Shown here in pieces: positions 1-11,989 of a DNA stretch of 64,000 bases. Numbering within the stretch: the first letter of the stretch is position 1; every line of letters starts with the position of its first letter. A model generated the notes under the pieces. That model saw nothing but the letters and a program-made list of their open reading frames with translations. It made no database searches and had not been told where the DNA came from. Origin of the DNA: Arctopsyche grandis (lineage: Eukaryota > Arthropoda > Insecta > Trichoptera > Hydropsychidae); NCBI RefSeq assembly GCF_051622035.1, contig NC_135362.1, positions 24,513,001 to 24,577,000 on the forward strand, given 5' to 3'. Position numbers and translations under genes: made by a program.

Positions 1-1975
1 TTATTTTATTTGATAATTTTACGTTTCAGAAAAAAAATCAGATTTTACATTATTTTTTTTAATCTTACTTATATTTTCCTTGTTAGCAAGAATTATACAT
101 TCTGAAAAAAATATATAATTTATTTGAAGGAAAATTTATAAAATATTTGGACGCGCAACAGATTTTTTATATAGGGGACATTTTGTTACGGAATGTCCCG
201 TTTTGAATCTTGGGAAACATGGTTACCCCATATAAAAGAAACATGATACATTATAAGTGCATAAATCTGCGACATTGCAAAATGAATCCGATATCTCGAT
301 ACGACACAAAACCTTTGCACCTACATATATAAAATTACAAATTATATTGTAACTATGGCAATAACGCCAATTTGTAGAAATTATTCATAGTGGTTTTCTA
401 ATTAATAAACTCCAAAAATGTTGAAGCTTTCAACAAGTTGAGCATCTCTGGAAACATTATCGAATTGAATATCCGCACACTTAAAATGGTAACTGAAGGA
501 ATTCAGTATCTTAACATACGGCTGATGAAATACGTCTACTTCGGAGAAACATGTCCGATATAGCACAATAAAATATAAACAAATCATCGCGAAATTATTC
601 GTCTTGCATAAATATTACCACACATTGCAATGCCGGAGAGTTTCATCCGCGTGTATTAATGATTAAATATATCAGTTTAGACCGTAGTTTTATGATTTTT
701 GATATATAATGACGCATCCAATCTGTGCGAACATCTAATTCACGGATATCATAGCATTGTCATATGAATTGTATTTGTTTATGTAAATGCGATTGTTTCT
801 ATGAAATATATATAGTGCAATTATGCAGCCGGAAAATCAATTAACATACTGATGTCGTTTTAAACAATTGTTATTGACAATGCAGTGCCATAATCGAGGC
901 ATTTTTTCGCATTTTTGAATATTTGAAAATGTTCCACAATGTCATATTATAACATTCAATTCAAATTTAGCGCTAGATTTTTGGGCCGCACTGTTATTTT
1001 ATCGCATTGAGTGTTGATTGGAATTTATAGAATATTTTTGTATGTTTTATTAATGCAGTTAAACACAAGTCACCATATGTAGGTTTGACCATCATAACAG
1101 ATTTGTCCAAAAGGCAATGTCCGAGTGACCAAATTAGCGAATTCGCTCTGAGTGCAATCGTATTGTGTCAACCCGGTAAAAGTAAGAACATCCAAATTAC
1201 TCGGATTAAAAAATGTTATTTGAAATATCTATTTATAGTATTATAATTATGAAATGTATATTTTTATATCATATTTTTAGGAGGGGCGACATTTTTGACT
1301 AAGGGCGGCATATACATATGTACATATTTAGTCTAGAACATGCATATTTGTCTAGCTGGGATTATACTTATTTGATTTTGAATATAACAACATGAAAAAT
1401 AATCCCGAAATTACATTTACGGTAATTTCGGTACGGTATTTTGGGGAGGGAATATTTCCAGTAGCTTTTTGTAATCTGGAAAGGACAGGAAAGAATGAAA
1501 AGTTTGAGCAATGATTTAATGATGCCAAATTTGTACAGAACCATCTCGGCCAGTTTTATCGAAGTTAGTCAACTCAAACTGATTAAATACTTCAAACAAA
1601 GAACAGAACAATGACAACAGTAGCGGGACTGTTTACATTTTTGACAACTTTTTCCTAACGAAGGAACTAAATCACATAACAAAAATAATTATTTTGAATC
1701 TTGAATATAAAATGTTCGAAGATAGTAGAAGTTAGTAGTAGATAGTATTATGTATTACAGATAGGAATTCTTTAGATTTTTGTTAATCCAATAACCATTT
1801 ATACGGACAGATCTTGACTAAACTTTCTGGGGCAGAGATCGGTAAAGCAGGTGAAAAAGTAAGTTCCAGAAATACATACATAATAGAAGATAAATTTTCG
1901 TTTAGACACTACATTTCGAATGCATCTAGCATGTCCCTTTCTCTGACCCTGAAAAAGAGAGAAAGGGCATTGTAG
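1..1975. other. AT-rich intergenic DNA, no gene seen
   Basis: No open reading frame longer than about 75 codons has recognisable protein similarity, and no RNA gene or clear repeat boundary was seen. The text is ordinary AT-rich insect intergenic sequence with short ACATATGTA-type palindromes near 1310-1325. Confidence 0.5.
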
Positions 1976-1979
1976 ATTC

Positions 1980-2335
1980 TTTCGAAATGAGGTGCTGCAG
2001 ATGGATGCTGAGCATCCCATAAACCGTAAGATGCACGAACATCTCCATTCTCAGAGAGCTGGCAGTTTCAGAGAGACTCTTTACAACATATAGTAAAAGG
2101 GTTCTTTCCTAATTTTACCATATTCCCAGTAAGAATGTGGAAAGTCTGGATAGTCTGGTAGATGGTCTCCCAAGAGATGGTCAGATCAGATCAAATAACT
2201 GACGGGAATATCAAATACATAGCTCTCGTCTACTGGAACTGAGAGGAGTGGAGGTGGATCGTTTATTAAATTCCGGACGACATCAATGACCACGACGCTC
2301 AGTATTGAGCAAATGAGGAAGAAGTATTTTCTTTA
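1980..2335 (+). mobile_element. LINE 3' end relic (connector and C-terminal tail of a non-LTR retrotransposon)
   Basis: Conceptual translation starting at 1981 reads FEMRCCRWMLSIP, an in-frame stop, then RCTNISILREL. This matches the conserved stretch just after the reverse transcriptase in many LINEs (FEM-C-RRML-I-W-RRTN-SILREL). Further on, SERLFTTYSKRVLSYFYH fits the usual 'R-L-YFGH' segment, and a frame-shifted piece near 2170-2215 resembles R-P-RWSDQI. The copy is broken by stops and frameshifts and is clearly dead. No reverse-transcriptase core is present, so it is a 5'-truncated insertion. The family (L1-like, CR1-like or RTE-like) cannot be fixed by eye. Confidence 0.6.
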
Positions 2336-3200
2336 TTAAGATTCAATGTTTGATAAGGGATAGAGAATAAGATTCAGATAAAATATTTTCTAATTAGAAT
2401 TGGAGCACTGACTTGGGATATAATTTATTGGCTATACTGTTTAATAGTCAGTGGGACGTTTTCAGTTGTGTTCTGTTATTTACATAAGCTATATTCAGTG
2501 TGCAAGAGCATGTTTAATAAGCTGCAAGAATCCCCTCAAGCATGAAGAACAAATACAGAATACATTTAGCTGATAGGAAACTAGTGTTTATCTACATCCC
2601 GAATTATGTACATATGTTTAAGCTGTCAGTAAGCAAGGTACAGCTCACGAGAGGATGTTTTCGTTCAGACCGACTTGTTTTTCTCGTGCAATTTTTATTA
2701 TTTTACAATGTCAAATAATAGAGTCGGCCGTTAATCTGTCCCAATATTGATAAGATTAAATCGTTTCGGGATGACGTGCCCCGTGCGTGCGCTTTCGCAA
2801 AAAATAGACGACCTCAAAGACAAACATTGGTGACGGGCAGATCATATAATTTAAATATGCGAGCAAATAAATACAATTTAGTTAGATAAGTACATACATA
2901 TATGCTCGTTTCAAAGGAAAACGAAAGAAAAAAACATTAAAATATTACTATTTGAAGGGGGATTTTCGGTGGAAAAACAGTGCCAGCGTCACGTTTACGT
3001 CGTGCAAATAATCATACCTTGATTGCGTTAACGTTTTGTTAAACAAACGTTCATTAAGAGCTGATTATGATTAACAACTCGTGGAACTATCGAGATTGGT
3101 GTTCTAATAATAGACGAAACAATGGGATATTGACTAACAATGAAATTTCCTCGATTATTTCTGGGTTAGGTAAATATTGTGCGAGACATTTTAATTCAGT
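2336..3200. other. Intergenic, nothing recognised
   Basis: AT-rich sequence with no supported gene, repeat boundary or RNA. A GC-richer patch around 2770-2830 carries no readable frame. Confidence 0.45.
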
Positions 3201-3202
3201 AT

Positions 3203-3420
3203 TCAGCTAACAAACTGTTGCGTACTTGGTATGGGGAATTCACTATAAAAATATTGCAAATTAAACTGGATGGGGCAGAAAAATATGAGGGTAATATGAG
3301 GTGATGAAGCCATCAAATTGATACGTGCTACAGGAGAATAGAACACACTGCGGCGTCTAATGTAACCGGCTGTTGTATAATATTTTTTCCTCCACACCGT
3401 AACTATGTAGGAAAAACTTT
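3203..3420 (-). mobile_element. LINE 3' end fragment, same family as 3601-4115 but inverted
   Basis: The minus-strand translation contains GYIRRR, then ARINLMASSP. The fragment at 3601-3864 on the + strand has RYIRCR and ARINLMVSSP in the same arrangement. At the DNA level an almost identical stretch (GCACGTATCAATTTGATGG) occurs in opposite orientations. After the shared block this copy loses frame. It is read as a second, more decayed copy of the same non-LTR retrotransposon C-terminus. Confidence 0.6.
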
Positions 3421-3600
3421 TCGAATTAATAACATCGTAAAAATGACATAGCCATTCACAGCTAGAGTTTACCTAAGTATGCCGTGCCGTACAATTCGGT
3501 GTGTACTCCTCGTCGTCACATACATATGTATTTACAGTCGCTATCCTTGGCTCTCCCTGGGAGCACTAGTTTATAATTCACGTCACGACCTATAATATAT

Positions 3601-4115
3601 TTGGGGAAACGTTTTTATATGTTACTGGTTGGTTCGGTGAGCAATCCTCAAATTCTTGCAGAATTGAGCTTCAATGTTCCCAGTCAACTCAGGTACATTA
3701 GATGCCGCAATTTGTTCTCTACTCTTGGGGCACGTATCAATTTGATGGTTTCGTCGCCTGTTACCAGGGGCATCAAGCTCATCAACCAGATTTCTGTCAA
3801 CTTGGATTTATTCAATCTAAAATATGCTGATCAGGTTGAGGGATTGTTCAGTTTGAGATCGTAACGTGTTCTATTATATTATAGTATTTGTTTTTGATTA
3901 TTTGTTTGATATTTATGCTAGTATTGTTTTCAATAGCTTTTGTATACTTTTTTATTTAATCATAGTGACGACTTGGATTGTGGTAATGTCATTGTCCCGG
4001 ACATGCATACAACAAATTCTGAAAGTTTCATCGTAATCGATTGAGTGGTTTAGGACCCTATACTAGACAGACAGACAAACAGACATTCATTTGTATATGT
4101 ATACTCGTAGATATA
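3601..4115 (+). mobile_element. LINE 3' end: C-terminal reverse-transcriptase ORF fragment plus 3' UTR
   Basis: An 87-codon frame (3601-3864) ends in a stop at 3862-3864. It carries the pattern seen at the C-terminus of many insect LINE polymerases: I/P-L-L, then F-VP, R-Y-R-F, N-SP, N and D-F (here SNPQILAELSFNVPS, ARINLMVSSPVTR and VNLDLFNLK). About 150 nt downstream the sequence near 4020-4080 reads like a LINE 3' UTR (TTTCATCGTAATCGATTGAG, then GACAGACAGACAAACAGACA), followed by an ACATATGTA-type tail. The 5' part of the element is missing, as expected for target-primed insertion. An inverted relative lies at 3203-3420. Confidence 0.65.
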
Positions 4116-5360
4116 TCTTTATTTTAATTCGTGTATCAATACCTTTCCGAAACCACCCGTTGAAATCAACGGACACAACACAAGTACGTTATATAATTTG
4201 AACTTTTCGTTTAACATTGTATGTACGTAGCACCATTTGTACGAAAGCCTCTCTAAATACGAAATAATCCATTTAACCCGGCGAAAACACGTTTCGGAAA
4301 CGAAACACGTGTACACAATCGGATTTAAAGGTAAAATTGTGAGTTGAATGAATTTTCCATGAATATTACACACAAATAATCGGCAATTATCTTATTGTAA
4401 GTAGACGTTATCGCGGCGACACACCTCCGACTTTAACGAGAACAAACAAGTGTAACGTTTATTGATCGCATACCTGCAATTTCATTACACTCGTATCGGT
4501 TTATTGTAAACATAAACAACGATAATGGCGGATGTGTGGAGAATGTGACCGGGTTTTACCGAATTAATTTTTTACGACGATAAGACGTATCTCCTGCGTG
4601 CTCGATCAACTTCCTAATTCCGTATAAGTATTCCAGTCAATGGGGGATAAGTGCGCTAAATTTGAGACTTGGTTCTAAAAGGTAATATGTCGAATTCGGT
4701 CGAATACGATTTATGATGCGTGGGCTGAAAAGACTGACGAATTTTAAATTGAAATAAAATGACTTAAATTAAGTTATTTTATTAAATGACTTATATCACT
4801 AGTTAGCCAATAGTATGCAGTTTTATTATATGTACAATTTTGGATTGTGAAGCCATGCTTTTTTAGACTTTTTGAGTTGCTATTGCTTGCTTAGTGGCTG
4901 AAGATTTTCCTTTGATATTAATCGGTATGTTCAATATTTTGACATACGATCTTTTATTGACAAACAAGCATTGATGCTTGTTTTAATTTGGAAATCAATA
5001 TTAATTAAAAATTAATTTCATCGTTATTTTTGTTAGTACAACGTTCGCTTATCGCACAAATTTAATCCTTGGTGAAATAATGTCGTTTCAAAACACAAAA
5101 GACATCAAATCCATAAGATAAGCTGAAAAATTGTTTCAAATGCAATTGAAATTTATTTTTATACAAATAGCGAGTAATGTCAAAATATATTTTGAATCGT
5201 TTGAAAAAAAATAAAATGTTTCCTCGATGCAATTTTGTACCGATAAAGAATTGAATCAGATAAAATCGTCAGATTCTGATAGTTGATTTGGATTTTCTGA
5301 ACATTCATATCTCACCAGAAGATGTAGAAACAATCAAAATCATTGATAAAATCGAATGTA
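4116..5360. other. Intergenic, nothing recognised
   Basis: AT-rich, with short unsupported frames only. No RNA gene or bounded repeat was seen. Confidence 0.45.
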
Positions 5361-5364
5361 TGTA

Positions 5365-5435
5365 TTATTCCAATTGGGGCCAGGGTTTGAACCCAAGACC
5401 CCTCGGTTGGTAGCACCACGGATCACGGAAAATGC
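5365..5435 (-). repeat. Possible tRNA-like SINE head fragment
   Basis: On the minus strand the sequence reads GTGGTGCTACCAACCGAGGG followed closely by GGGTTCAAACCC, which fits a tRNA pol III B box (GGTTCRANNCC). No flanking SINE body was recognised, so this could be a chance match or a worn fragment. Confidence 0.3.
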
Positions 5436-6320
5436 AAGGAACTGTCAGTTTTAAAAAATGATGCCGATGAATTATTCATGACGAATCATGTGACGTTTAT
5501 ATAATTACACATATACATATATGTATATGTATGATCCACTGGGATTGGACACGTGGTAGAGGTGGTGAAAGGACTCTTTTAAGTGTAGTTTTTTGTCTAC
5601 GTTGTTATCTGTTTAGTTCATAGTTTATTAGAGATGCACTTTTCAGTGGAAATCAGTGAAAGGTTGGGTCGATTTACTAGCAAACTTTCAATTAGATTCA
5701 AAATATGCATTTGTTGCTATAAGTTGCATAGATTCAGCAAATTTAAATATTTACTAATTTTATTGAATGATATCAACCAATGAAATAAAATTTCAAAGTC
5801 CATTCAACACAAACGAATCTAGACTGTCAGCAAAAATGACATTATGTCGATGGAAAATCCCCAAGACATTTCAGTTGAACGCGAAACGCGATTCCGTTCA
5901 TTCGTTACTCGAAATGTTAACAAAACGACCTTTTGTTTAACAACTTATTCTTTTTGTTCAAACAATTTTCAATTTTCTGCTTTAAATATAAATATTTATG
6001 AAATATTATTAGTTGAATATTTGCATGTAAATACATAAATAATCAAGATTTTCCGTCAACTCACAGTCTGAGAAGCGATCTAGTTTCGTAAATGTTTTGA
6101 ATATAATAAATATATAATATATACAGTGAGCGTCTTCTACTTGCCAATCAAATTGAATTACTTCATTGTGTGCATGCTTGAAGCAATTTTCCATTCAGTC
6201 AAAGGACGCTGATTTGAATGATTGCTCAATAACTTATGATTCTATTCTCATATTGCTGCGAATGCTGTATCGCAATTATTATGCACATTCACCAAATACA
6301 AGCATATGTACATATGTATG

Positions 6321-6900
6321 TGTTACAGTTGAAGTGTATCTTCCAGGTGTAATATATTTTGACTAGTTGGAATACCTATATGTATATTCCATCTAACCTG
6401 GTACCAACTACTGTTATAGTTGAAGTGTATTTTCAGTTGTAATATATTTTGACTAGTTGGAATATATTATATCTAACCTGGTACCAACTACTGTTATAGT
6501 TGAAGTGTATTTTCAGTTGTAATATATTTTGACTAGTTGGAATATATTCCATCTAACCTGGTACCAACTACTGTTATAGTTGAATTGTATTTTGAGTTGT
6601 AATATATTTTGACTAGTTGGAATATATTCCATCTAACCTGGTACCAACTACTGTTATAGTTGAAGTGTATTTTGAGTTGTAATATACATATTTTGACTAG
6701 ATGGAATATCTTCCGTCTAACCCACCTAAGTTAATTCATATGGCGAATTACATTCCAACTGGTCAAAATATATTTCTGAAAATACACTTCAACTATAACA
6801 GTAGTTGGTACCAGGTTAGATATAATATATTCCAACTAGTCAAAATATATTACAACTGAAAATATACCTCAACTATAAGTTAGTACCAAGTTAAATGGAG
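6321..6900. repeat. 80-bp satellite array with an internal orientation switch
   Basis: From 6321 to about 6720 a unit of about 80 bp repeats five times head to tail. It is recognisable by CCTGGTACCAACTACTGTTA, GTTGAAGTGTATTTT and TTTTGACTAGTTGGAATA. From about 6752 to 6898 the same unit runs in the reverse complement (ACAGTAGTTGGTACCAGG), so the array is head-to-head around about 6722-6750. Unit-to-unit identity is high, with small changes (CAGTTG/GAGTTG). A diverged trace is at 7085-7245. No coding potential. Confidence 0.85.
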
Positions 6901-7084
6901 AGATTAGGTTTTTGTGAAAACGTCATTCGATTAGTAAATTGAATTGGGAAGTCACATTTTTTGTTTTGAACACATTCTTAGAGTTATCCTAATACGGTAC
7001 TCATTACCTTTATTCGTAATACCCAGCAAATATTAATGCATTATTGAATTCTAAAGCATTCGTAAAAACATCAGAGCTGTCAAA

Positions 7085-7245
7085 ACTTAACTGTTATATT
7101 ACAACCGGTGTACATTATTGAAAGTGTATTTGCGCTTGTAGAGATATACATACTTTACTAGTTGAATTGTATTCGAATATGGATGACCTAAAACGCCAGT
7201 TGGAATATATTACAACTGAAAATGCACTTCGACTGTAACATATGC
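7085..7245. repeat. Diverged remnant related to the 80-bp satellite
   Basis: Blocks such as CAGTTGGAATATATTACAAC followed by TGAAAATGCACTTC match the inverted part of the 6.3-6.9 kb array. Spacing is lost and the middle is unrelated. Confidence 0.5.
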
Positions 7246-7882
7246 ACTATTGCTAATAACATTATACTTTGTAGAATCTGTGGCAATAAATTTTGGTCTC
7301 ATTAGCTCTGTTTGTAGTCAGAGATCCTAAGAGAGACTAATTTCTAAAATCCTTGTGAATACCCACCGTATTAAGTGTATACATTATCCTGAAAGGAAGG
7401 TAAATATGAACATGCACGTGATTTAATCTCCATTTACTTAACGATATGCCCGCATTATTAATATGAGTGATAATTAGTTCGTGATAAAATTATCGCTTTT
7501 TTAATATTATTTTATCATCACAACATGCAGTAGTTGATGCAATCAATGTTGCAATAAACTGCACGTCGTCAGTAATGATTTCTAAATACATAGCTATTTT
7601 TGTATTACTTAGCGATTTTTTTGTTCGTAATTATTTTCGCGTACGTTTTTAATAACGCAAGTGTAATTGAATGTCGAAATTAAAGGTCAACGTTTCATTC
7701 TAACGGGCGATTAAAAAGCAGGGACGGTGCGCTACTTACGGCCAAGTACGGGTAATATAATATACATATATACATATACATATGTAATAAGTCGACGAGG
7801 CGCCAAATTTGGCACCTCTTCCACATAAAATTTTTGACTTTACAGTCATAGTATACATTCTATGTAAGTACTTCGTTCATAC

Positions 7883-8243
7883 TAGGGATTCCAACACCGG
7901 TACTACCGAAAACGTTTCTACCAGGTTTTTTGGACAAAATTCAACATTCGGTACCTATCGAAATATAATAATTTCAATTTTAAGTTAGTTGAATTGTTTT
8001 GAATTCTGAAGAAAACGTTGTTTCGGCTAATTTCGGATAAGTCGAAGAAGAAGTCCAACACTCCAACATCCTTTTTGGCCTGATATTCAAAGGAGCGGCT
8101 ACACCGGAGCCATACTATTAATTAATTTATATTTTATTACACGAATTGCTTAAATAAATTAATTCTGGTAGATACTGGTACTCCCGATAGTTGAAATTGT
8201 TTTATCGGTAGTACCGGTAGTGTTGGTATTTTTGAAATCTCTA
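7883..8243. mobile_element. hAT-type MITE with perfect 8-bp target duplication
   Basis: The ends are inverted: left TAGGGATTCCAACACCGGTA with CTACCG; right, reverse-complemented, TAGAGATTTC with ACACTACCGGTACTACCG. The element is flanked on both sides by GTTCATAC (7875-7882 and 8244-8251), an exact 8-bp direct repeat. An 8-bp duplication with such ends fits the hAT superfamily. The 361-bp interior has no frame, so the element is non-autonomous. Confidence 0.8.
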
Positions 8244-8251
8244 GTTCATAC

Positions 8252-9130
8252 ATACATATATATACAGATTTATATTGAAGTCTGAAAATTAATTAATAAA
8301 AAAATACCTCCAATGCGTAGTCTACTCGTTCAAGTCGCGCCCCCCACCATTGATGGCATGCTGGTTCATTTACATATATGTCTGTCATGGTGGTTTTTTT
8401 TTGCACTAGTAGATAGTTTTCTCTGAAAAACTTACTTTTCGTTTTCAGAAATGAATCTGATCGGTTTGTCTTTCGACTAAGTTGGCTAGTAACCTTGGTT
8501 TGTCTCTTGACTAAGTTGGCTAGTTATAAGGGCAGGGTGAATTAATAAGGTTTTTTTTTATTTATTTATTTTATTTTACAAGCTTTTTACTAGTTTCACT
8601 AGCTGTGTGTTCGCGAGCTGATTTTGTAGTTCGCGAGGTTAGCTGTCATTTAAGTGAACAAATGTCTCCGACATAACTGTAGTCTGTAGATGAATTTAAT
8701 CATTAACATTTTAGCAAAATCGTCTGTTACATCGACGTGATGACAGCTAGCCAAACTCACAAGACTGCACACCACCCATTCGCAATTTCAAACGCTAAAT
8801 ACTTGAAAAGTTGTAACAATTAATTTAAATAGCATTTTTTTCATAGTATTTCAAATATATGTATTTTTTTCATATATGCCTTAGTGCCATTTCAAGGTCA
8901 CCCTTAATCGACACTATAGCTAACAGTGTAAATATCCAAATATTATTAGAAACAGATATTAATTAACAAGAAACTGCAAGCAAGTGCATGCTTGAAACAA
9001 ATTCGAAATAGCCGAATTTGCGAGAGAATGGCTATTGAATCCGTCACAACAAATATGTATGTAAATCGGCAAATTCTAGCAGGAGGCGGTTGATTTGGAT
9101 TTAATAACATCCAGATTTATCGAGAAAATC
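8252..9130. other. Intergenic, nothing recognised
   Basis: Contains a short near-duplicate (TTGTCTTTCGACTAAGTTGG at about 8465 and TTGTCTCTTGACTAAGTTGG at about 8500) and otherwise AT-rich sequence with no gene. Confidence 0.4.
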
Positions 9131-9137
9131 AAATAAA

Positions 9138-9218
9138 TCTTTCGAATCCGACTGGGATTTAAGCCATGACCTCTTTATTAGTAAACAATGGCTTAATCAG
9201 TGAGCTATGCTGTTTTGA
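9138..9218 (-). repeat. tRNA-derived SINE head relic
   Basis: The minus strand reads ACAGCATAGCTCACTGATTA (A box) and, about 35 nt on, GGCTTAAATCCC (B box). These correspond to the head of the SINE family found elsewhere in the window (AGCAGCATAGCTCAGTGGTT). No conserved SINE centre follows, so only the head survives. Confidence 0.45.
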
Positions 9219-9817
9219 ATTGAAATGGTAATATTTCCATATCTATCTAATAATAGTGAAACTTTATGACCTAGAAATACAAAATTATAAACACTCTAAA
9301 GACTTGGTCTATATTTAATGTAGTTTTGTAATACGACGTTCTTATCTCGTTCTAAAATTGTGTATTCAAAATTTTAAAAATGCAATACTCCGTCCTGCTC
9401 TCACGATTTATGTATCGCATATCAGTTTATGACTCCATTGTGAAACCGACTGAAATGAACTAATGTTAAATCATTAACAAAAATAACATTATTGATATAA
9501 ATGATTTTTAATCTTTTTGATGTTTTTTTTCATTTTGATTTCCAATGTTTGATTATTTTTGATAGAAATAAAACAAGAAAGCAATTGAAGATAAGCGCAA
9601 GTTAAAAAGTAACAGTGATAAAGTGTGTTTTGGTTGAATCATGAATAAATCTAAGTATTCGTATCTGAAAAGATTAGTTAAGGGAATTAGTGGCTCTTGG
9701 AAAGTGACAATGGAAGGGGGGAGCAGATTTACGTCACACGAAGCAGTGAATGTGAGAAAATGGTGTGCGAAACGTATCGGTAAGTCAATAAATAAATGTA
9801 TATTAATTTATTTTGTG

Positions 9818-9867
9818 TGTGACGTAGCTGTGACGTCATCTGAAATATTTAATTATCGGTGACGTCA
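9818..9867. promoter_or_regulatory. Cluster of CRE-like sites (two TGACGTCA palindromes)
   Basis: Perfect TGACGTCA palindromes lie at 9831-9838 and 9860-9867, both followed by TCTG, with a half-site TGACGTAG at 9819-9826. TGACGTCA is the full CREB/ATF recognition sequence. The cluster is about 2.2 kb upstream of the GC-rich 5' exon of pinocchio. It could be an enhancer, or just a small duplication containing the site. Confidence 0.4.
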
Positions 9868-10329
9868 TCTGCGATTTCATTTTAAAAGCGAAAGCATTTA
9901 AAAATTCGTCGCTACGACTACTTGCTCGTAGATTCGTAGAAGTGTAGCGGCAAACTGGTTGGTTCAAGGATGCAAAATATGATATCATTGAAAATTATTA
10001 CGAGTGACTCATTTTTTTCTTTAGAATTTATGAAATAATATATAAAAATATATAATATATTGATGGGGATAGTCTTTTAGGGGATTATATAAAAATTAGA
10101 GATAAGGGGGTTATTTAATAAAAGGTTGATTTTCAAGCCTTCTGTATAAATGGTTGACAGACATATGTATGTATGTTGGTCTCAAGCGTATACTGCCGAG
10201 TGCAATGGATAAATGGTAAATATAATATGCAAACTAAAATGACCTAATCATCCTAAGTGGTAGAAACCGTGTACCTGACAAGTTGTTGGTAACTACAATA
10301 TGAATGTGAGGTCTTAATTCGTAATTCGA

Positions 10330-10575
10330 AAAATTTAATAAAAAAACAAATTAATATTTACTATTAGATTCGCCACGTTTAAGCTGTTTATATTACAAAT
10401 CCTGAGCGAAGACGGGTAAAACAAATAGTAGCCTATAAATATGTAAAATGGTCACCTTAATCTACATATATATAATATTGAAATCTTATTTAGCTACACA
10501 CGATGTCACGTAAACTGACATTGTCAGCAGAGGCGTCATTTCCCCCTAGATTGGAACGGGACTATTCACGTTGTC
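10330..10575. repeat. Older repeat segment, copy 1 (uninterrupted)
   Basis: Closely matches 45835-46555. Shared blocks include TTTAAGCTGTTTATATTACA, AGTAGCCTATAAATATGTAA, CACGATGTCACGTAAACTGA and CCTAGATTGGAACGGGAC. This copy lacks the SINE found inside copy 2. It contains a worn Helitron-like 3' end (GAGCGAAGACGGGTAAAACA, ending ATAG at 10428). Confidence 0.75.
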
Positions 10576-10820
10576 AAATGTATTATTATGAATTTGAATT
10601 AAAATACTATGTCAACAAAATTAGAATATATAAATTCTTTAGAAGACTGTCAAGTATAAACACGCGATTTCTCCCAGAAAAAAAAGGTCAATTCCTAAAT
10701 ATATTTTGTTTTGTTGTTTGGCTTGCTTTGAAAGATATTTGTAAAACTCGTTTATCCTACGAAATCAATTATTGAATAGGATTGTTTTTCTATTACTGGA
10801 AAAAAAGTTAAAATTCATAC

Positions 10821-10870
10821 ACTATTTTTTTTAATATAATACGGGGTGTATTATATTAAAAAAAATAGTC
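10821..10870. repeat. AT-rich perfect hairpin
   Basis: ACTATTTTTTTTAATATAAT and its reverse complement flank a short GGGG loop, giving a stem of about 21 bp. It looks like a small foldback element or a cruciform-prone palindrome; no coding role. Confidence 0.6.
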
Positions 10871-10937
10871 ATTCCTTACTGGTCAAAAATTTGGCCCCCC
10901 TTCTGGGAAAAGCTGAAATGACACCCCTGATCGCCAG

Positions 10938-11439
10938 CAGTGCCGGTTTTAGGGGGGGGGGGGGCTAGGTCGGGCGGCGCCCGAAGGTGCCGAGTATGTT
11001 GGGGCCCCCCTCCATGCACCGAAGGCGCTTTAAAATTTAAAATTAGGGCGCCAAAGACCCTAAAAAAATTTAGATTAGTGCATTGATGTATAATACACTA
11101 GATGGGCCCAGACGTGTTATTTTGGTCGGAGATCTTGTCTTCACTAACTGAGGGGTGCGGGGGGTTTAACTACCGGGGAAGTTGGGTTTTTTTCCCTACG
11201 ACGCAGTGGTACCTACCTACCTACCTACTAAGAGAAACTGTGCATGCGCCAAAAGGGAGACAAGTATAACACGTGAGGGTGGATCTAGTATATTCTAGAT
11301 CTATGTTAGAGTGCCAAAGGCGAAACTTAAATTGAAACTTATCTCCGGTCTACAATGTCACAAAATACTGTCACAATTTTCGAGCGGCGCTTAGAAAAAA
11401 TTGCTCGAGGGCGCCATAGGGTGTAAGGCCGGCTGACTG
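10938..11439. mobile_element. Probable non-autonomous DNA transposon, GC-rich ends
   Basis: The left end CAGTGCCGGTTTTAG is followed by a G-run and GGCGGCGCCCGAAGG. The right end, reverse-complemented, reads CAGTCAGCCGGCCTTACACC with GGCGCC just inside. GCCAG lies at both borders, which could be a short target duplication. The interior is non-coding and has a CCTA microsatellite (11211-11228). The ends are imperfect, so superfamily and exact borders are uncertain. Confidence 0.5.
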
Positions 11440-11481
11440 CCAGTCTGACAAGCTAATGTGCATGCACTGACATACAATTAT

Positions 11482-11685
11482 CAGTGGCGGCTCGTGCATT
11501 CTGCTGCAGGGCTGCAGTACTCCCAGTACAGTAAAAATGCATGCTAGTTTTGTCGTCCAAATGGGCTGCGGGGCTGCGAAACCTCCCAGTATAGTACATA
11601 TTCAAGTTATTTTTCTTTTCATTCGATCACAACGAGCTACTACAGCCTGAATAATCTCTGCAGCCCATCTCACGAGCCACTACTG
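11482..11685. mobile_element. hAT-type MITE with perfect 8-bp target duplication
   Basis: The left end is CAGTGGCGGCTCGTG; the right end, reverse-complemented, is CAGTAGTGGCTCGTGAG. Both are flanked by ACAATTAT (11474-11481 and 11686-11693), an exact 8-bp direct repeat. The 204-bp interior has short internal duplications (CCCAGTACAGTA / CCCAGTATAGTA) but no frame. Confidence 0.85.
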
Positions 11686-11989
11686 ACAATTATATTATAC
11701 TTTATTATCTTCGACGCCACCAACAGGGTAGTTCACGTTCGCGTTTATATCTCTTCAGAGATGAATTGAGAAGAAACATTAGCTAGCTATGGGTGATTTT
11801 ATCACTTCGTGAATTTGAAAAATTCTCTTTTTGTCAACCGTGTTCACCAGGCCATTCGTGACTTGATAAATGAAATGAAATTTATGCGCGATATCTAAGA
11901 AATTTTGGCAACGGTGCTATAGTTGGTAATTTGATAGTTATGACATAACCGTCGATTCGCCATTTGAAATGACAACGACCAAAATGTCG

